DNA of 64,000 nucleotides, from NCBI GenBank assembly GCA_020853025.1, contig JADYZP010000060.1, positions 1 through 64,000 of the forward strand. Direction: 5' to 3'. Below the pieces are notes generated by a model. It was not told where the DNA came from. It ran no database searches and worked only from the letters and a program-made list of their open reading frames with translations. Both the position numbers and the translations under genes were made by a program. This document shows positions 61,630-64,000 of the stretch, in pieces (within the stretch, counting starts at the first letter, position 1; every line of letters starts with the position of its first letter). This DNA comes from Burkholderiales bacterium (lineage in GTDB: Bacteria > Pseudomonadota > Gammaproteobacteria > Burkholderiales > Casimicrobiaceae).

Positions 61630-64000
61630 ATGTTCCTCCGGAGAATCTTCAATCTCCAAAAAAGGTCGGGCGACAGCGGCCCCCCGGAAGCGATTGCCGA
61701 TTCGCTGGTCTCGCGTGCCGAGACCTCAGCAAGTGCGCCCGGTATCGATGGCGCCTCTCTTACCGAGGCGGCCGATGCCTTCGATTCCCAGGGAAGATTC
61801 CCGGAAGCGCTGGTCATGCTCGATGACGCGCTCGCACGCGCACCAGACGACGCGCGCCTGCATTCGCGGCGCGGCGCCACGCTGTATCGCTGGAACAGGG
61901 TGCACGAGGCGCGGGACGCATCGCTGCGCGCGGTGACGCTAGGGGGAGGCGATTCGAATTTGCTGCGGCAGTTGGGCTGGTGCCTGCTGTGGACGTACGA
62001 TTGCGAGGGCGCAGAGCTCTGGATGGCGAAAGCGGTCGAGGCCGATCCGGGCGACTGGAAGGCGTATTTTGGCTGGGGCACAACCGCACTCGCCGCGGGG
62101 CGCGCCGATGATGCGCTTGTGCGGTTCAATCGCGCGCTCGAACTGGCGCCCGCGAGCGCCGAAACGCTGAACCAACTCGTCGTATGCCACCTCGATCTTC
62201 GCGACACCGATGCCGCGGAGGCATCGGCCCGTGCGGCGATCGCCATCGATGCGCAGCAATCTATGGCATGGGCGAATCTCGGTGTCGCGTTGGCGAGGCA
62301 GCGCCGGTTCGATGACGCGACGCTGCCCTTCGAGCGGGCGCTGGAACTGGAGGCAATCAGCGGCGATGTCACCGATACGTACGTCAACTACGGTAATTGC
62401 CTGCGCGACGCTGGACGCCTGGACGACGCGCTCGCGTTGTACGAGCGATCGTTGCCGGAAAGCCCGAACGCCAACGGCCACCTCGACTACGCGTTCACGC
62501 TCATGGCCGTCGGGCGTCTGGCCGAGGGCTTTCGCGAATACGAATTTCGGTGGATCACCCACGCATTTCTGCGCCGCTACCCGAATGTCGATCGGCCGGC
62601 CTGGAACGGACAACCGCTGCAGGGGCGGACGGTTTTGCTGTGGGTCGAACAGGGATTCGGCGACACGATCCAGTTGGTGCGCTACATCCCGTTCGTCAAG
62701 GCGCTGGGTGCGACCGTCCTGTTGCTGGTGCGCGAAGGCCTGGAACAGGTGCTGCAGGCATGCGTTGGGGTCGACCGCATCATCGGCCGCGAGGAGCAGC
62801 TCCCACCGTTCGATTTCCACCTGCCCCTCATGAGCTTGCCGCGGGTGTTCGGCACTGATCTCGACTCGATTCCAGCCGACGTCCCCTACCTGCGCCCCGA
62901 CCCAGAGAAGGTACGGCATTGGCGTGCCCGGCTCGGCACGACGGCGAAGCGGCGCGTCGGCATCGTCTGGGCGGGCAACCCGGAACATTATAATGACCGC
63001 TTCCGTTCTATCGCGCTCGAAGAATTGCACCCGGTGCTCGCGACCGAGGGTGTTCAGTTCGTATCGCTGCAGAAGGAGCCTGCTGCCGCTCAGCTCGCCG
63101 CGCTGCCGCCGGAAATCGACATTGTCGACCTCGATCGGGAGTTGAAGGACTTCAGCGACACCGTTGCGGTCATCGACCTGCTGGACCTGGTATTGTGCGT
63201 CGACACCTCGGTGACGCATCTTGCTGGTGCGCTCGGCAAACCGATGTGGATACTCTTGCCGCATCCCGCGGATTTTCGCTGGCTCCAGCAACGCGAGGAC
63301 AGTCCGTGGTACCCGTCGGCGCGGCTTTTTCGGCAGGACTCGCGGCGCGATTGGCAGCCCGTGGTGCGGCAGGTGGCCGGTGCAATGGCGCAGTGGGTAA
63401 AGGGTCCCGCGGGAGCGCCGAGCGATGTCGCACGGTGCGAGCGGTCCGCAGCTGCGGCGCTGTGCCCGCAAAGTCCCGAAGCGTTCTTGGCTCGGCATAG
63501 GCCGGGTTGGAGCGCGGTCACGCGTGCGCGCCATGGGCTTGTCCAGTACCTGCCCGACGAGCCGTTCGAAGGTCCTGCGCTCGGCGTCTACGGCGAACAT
63601 CGGCAAGCGCAGCTCGAATTTCTCGCGACGCTCGTCTGTGCCGGCGCCACGGTGATGGAGATCATGGCGGGCGTCGGCACGCATGCGATCGCGCTGGCGC
63701 GCAAGATCGGCCCGTCGGGCTTGTTGCTGGCCATCGAGCCGCGCAAGGTCGTCCATCGCATCCTGCGGCAGAACCTCGCCGCGAATGGTGCGCGCAACGC
63801 GACGGTCCTTTATCGCACGCTGGGCGCGGAGGCCGTCCCTGGTGCGGCGAACGGGCAGGCGCTGCGCGAAGCGACGACGACGGGCCGGATTCCGGAGAGC
63901 GACAGTGCGATCGACACACTCGACGGACTGCGTCTGCACCGTCTCGACGTCCTCAAGATCAACGAGGGCGCCGACGTCGAGGCGATCTTCGCCGGCGCCG
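61630..64000 (+). CDS. TPR-glycosyltransferase-FkbM methyltransferase fusion (3' end outside window)
   Basis: An open frame of about 790 residues that continues past the window edge. Residues about 35-290 are TPR-type repeats (ADAFDSQGRFPEALVMLDDALARAPDDARL, and WANLGVALARQRRFDDATLPFERALEL). About 300-590 resemble the glycosyltransferase-9-like domain common in TPR glycosyltransferases: GRTVLLWVEQGFGDTIQLVRYIP, RVGIVWAGNPEHYNDRFRSI, VSLQKEP and DLLDLVLCVDTSVTHLAGALGKPMW. From about 630 an FkbM-type methyltransferase begins: FLATLVCAGATVMEIMAGVGTHAIAL, AIEPRKVVHRILRQNL and RLHRLDVLKINEGADVEAIF. It lies 167 bases after pilA on the same strand, so pilin or surface-glycan modification is a reasonable hypothesis. 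Start ATG 61630 has no strong ribosome-binding site. Confidence 0.8.
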   Translation, partial: MFLRRIFNLQKRSGDSGPPEAIADSLVSRAETSASAPGIDGASLTEAADAFDSQGRFPEALVMLDDALARAPDDARLHSRRGATLYRWNRVHEARDASLRAVTLGGGDSNLLRQLGWCLLWTYDCEGAELWMAKAVEADPGDWKAYFGWGTTALAAGRADDALVRFNRALELAPASAETLNQLVVCHLDLRDTDAAEASARAAIAIDAQQSMAWANLGVALARQRRFDDATLPFERALELEAISGDVTDTYVNYGNCLRDAGRLDDALALYERSLPESPNANGHLDYAFTLMAVGRLAEGFREYEFRWITHAFLRRYPNVDRPAWNGQPLQGRTVLLWVEQGFGDTIQLVRYIPFVKALGATVLLLVREGLEQVLQACVGVDRIIGREEQLPPFDFHLPLMSLPRVFGTDLDSIPADVPYLRPDPEKVRHWRARLGTTAKRRVGIVWAGNPEHYNDRFRSIALEELHPVLATEGVQFVSLQKEPAAAQLAALPPEIDIVDLDRELKDFSDTVAVIDLLDLVLCVDTSVTHLAGALGKPMWILLPHPADFRWLQQREDSPWYPSARLFRQDSRRDWQPVVRQVAGAMAQWVKGPAGAPSDVARCERSAAAALCPQSPEAFLARHRPGWSAVTRARHGLVQYLPDEPFEGPALGVYGEHRQAQLEFLATLVCAGATVMEIMAGVGTHAIALARKIGPSGLLLAIEPRKVVHRILRQNLAANGARNATVLYRTLGAEAVPGAANGQALREATTTGRIPESDSAIDTLDGLRLHRLDVLKINEGADVEAIFAGA

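Overview
The window is high-GC DNA with tightly packed genes and few intergenic gaps. Its gene set points to a betaproteobacterium, probably of Burkholderiales affinity: a Bug/TctC-type binding protein, an EF-P with Arg32 next to its rhamnosyltransferase EarP, PhaR/phasin/PhaB of polyhydroxybutyrate metabolism, a LytS/LytR pair, a PPK2, and a σ54-type pilA promoter. I cannot name the genus. No rRNA, tRNA or CRISPR array was seen.

Layout. 0-4.3 kb: the tail of an ISAzo13-like transposase, an alpha/beta hydrolase, the remnant of a short-chain dehydrogenase, a TctC protein and a sulfatase. 4.6-9.4 kb: LytS/LytR-type two-component pair, hydroxyacid-oxoacid transhydrogenase, cyclic-nucleotide-binding protein and AI-2E family permease. 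9.5-12.1 kb: efp and earP, then a FrnE-like DsbA protein. 12.1-15.1 kb: otsAB trehalose operon in which OtsA carries a membrane-anchored sensor-like N-terminus. 15.2-19.1 kb: CoA-transferase/racemase, coniferyl-type aldehyde dehydrogenase, PPK2. 19.2-23.9 kb: complete BMP-type (nucleoside-like) ABC importer. 24.0-26.6 kb: SYLF protein, glycine-zipper lipoprotein, amino-acid-type binding protein and a truncated relative of it. 26.6-30.4 kb: Mla/MCE-type lipid transport operon. 30.5-36.4 kb: tripartite RND efflux pump. 36.6-40.4 kb: rimO and a PHA regulon block (phaR, phasin, phaB) with two matching motifs bracketing the phasin promoter. 40.6-47 kb: MFS permease, glycerol kinase, SPINDLY/OGT-like TPR glycosyltransferase, DUF2889 protein and TylF-like methyltransferase. 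47.0-50.0 kb: sucC and sucD split by a repeat-flanked GIY-YIG gene, followed by a duplicated piece of the sucD 3' end. 50.1-54.7 kb: D-Ala-D-Ala dipeptidase-like enzyme divergent from a TRAP transporter and a GntR/FCD regulator. 54.8-58.3 kb: an accessory island with an IS91-type remnant and three consecutive toxin-antitoxin-like modules (PemK/MazF-like, HigBA-like, HipBA-like), each with an inverted repeat in its promoter region. 58.7-60.6 kb: PP2C phosphatase and a two-FHA-domain protein. 60.9-64 kb: σ54-type promoter, pilA, and a giant TPR-glycosyltransferase-FkbM methyltransferase gene that runs off the window.

Most of the window is ordinary housekeeping and transport. The parts that merit a closer look are the toxin-antitoxin island, the repeat/GIY-YIG insertion inside sucCD with the sucD 3' fragment, the membrane-anchored OtsA, the peptidase/TRAP/GntR cassette, the pilA-linked TPR-GT-FkbM protein, and the paired motifs at the phasin promoter. 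All functions are assigned by reading the translated sequences against remembered family motifs; no database search was run.
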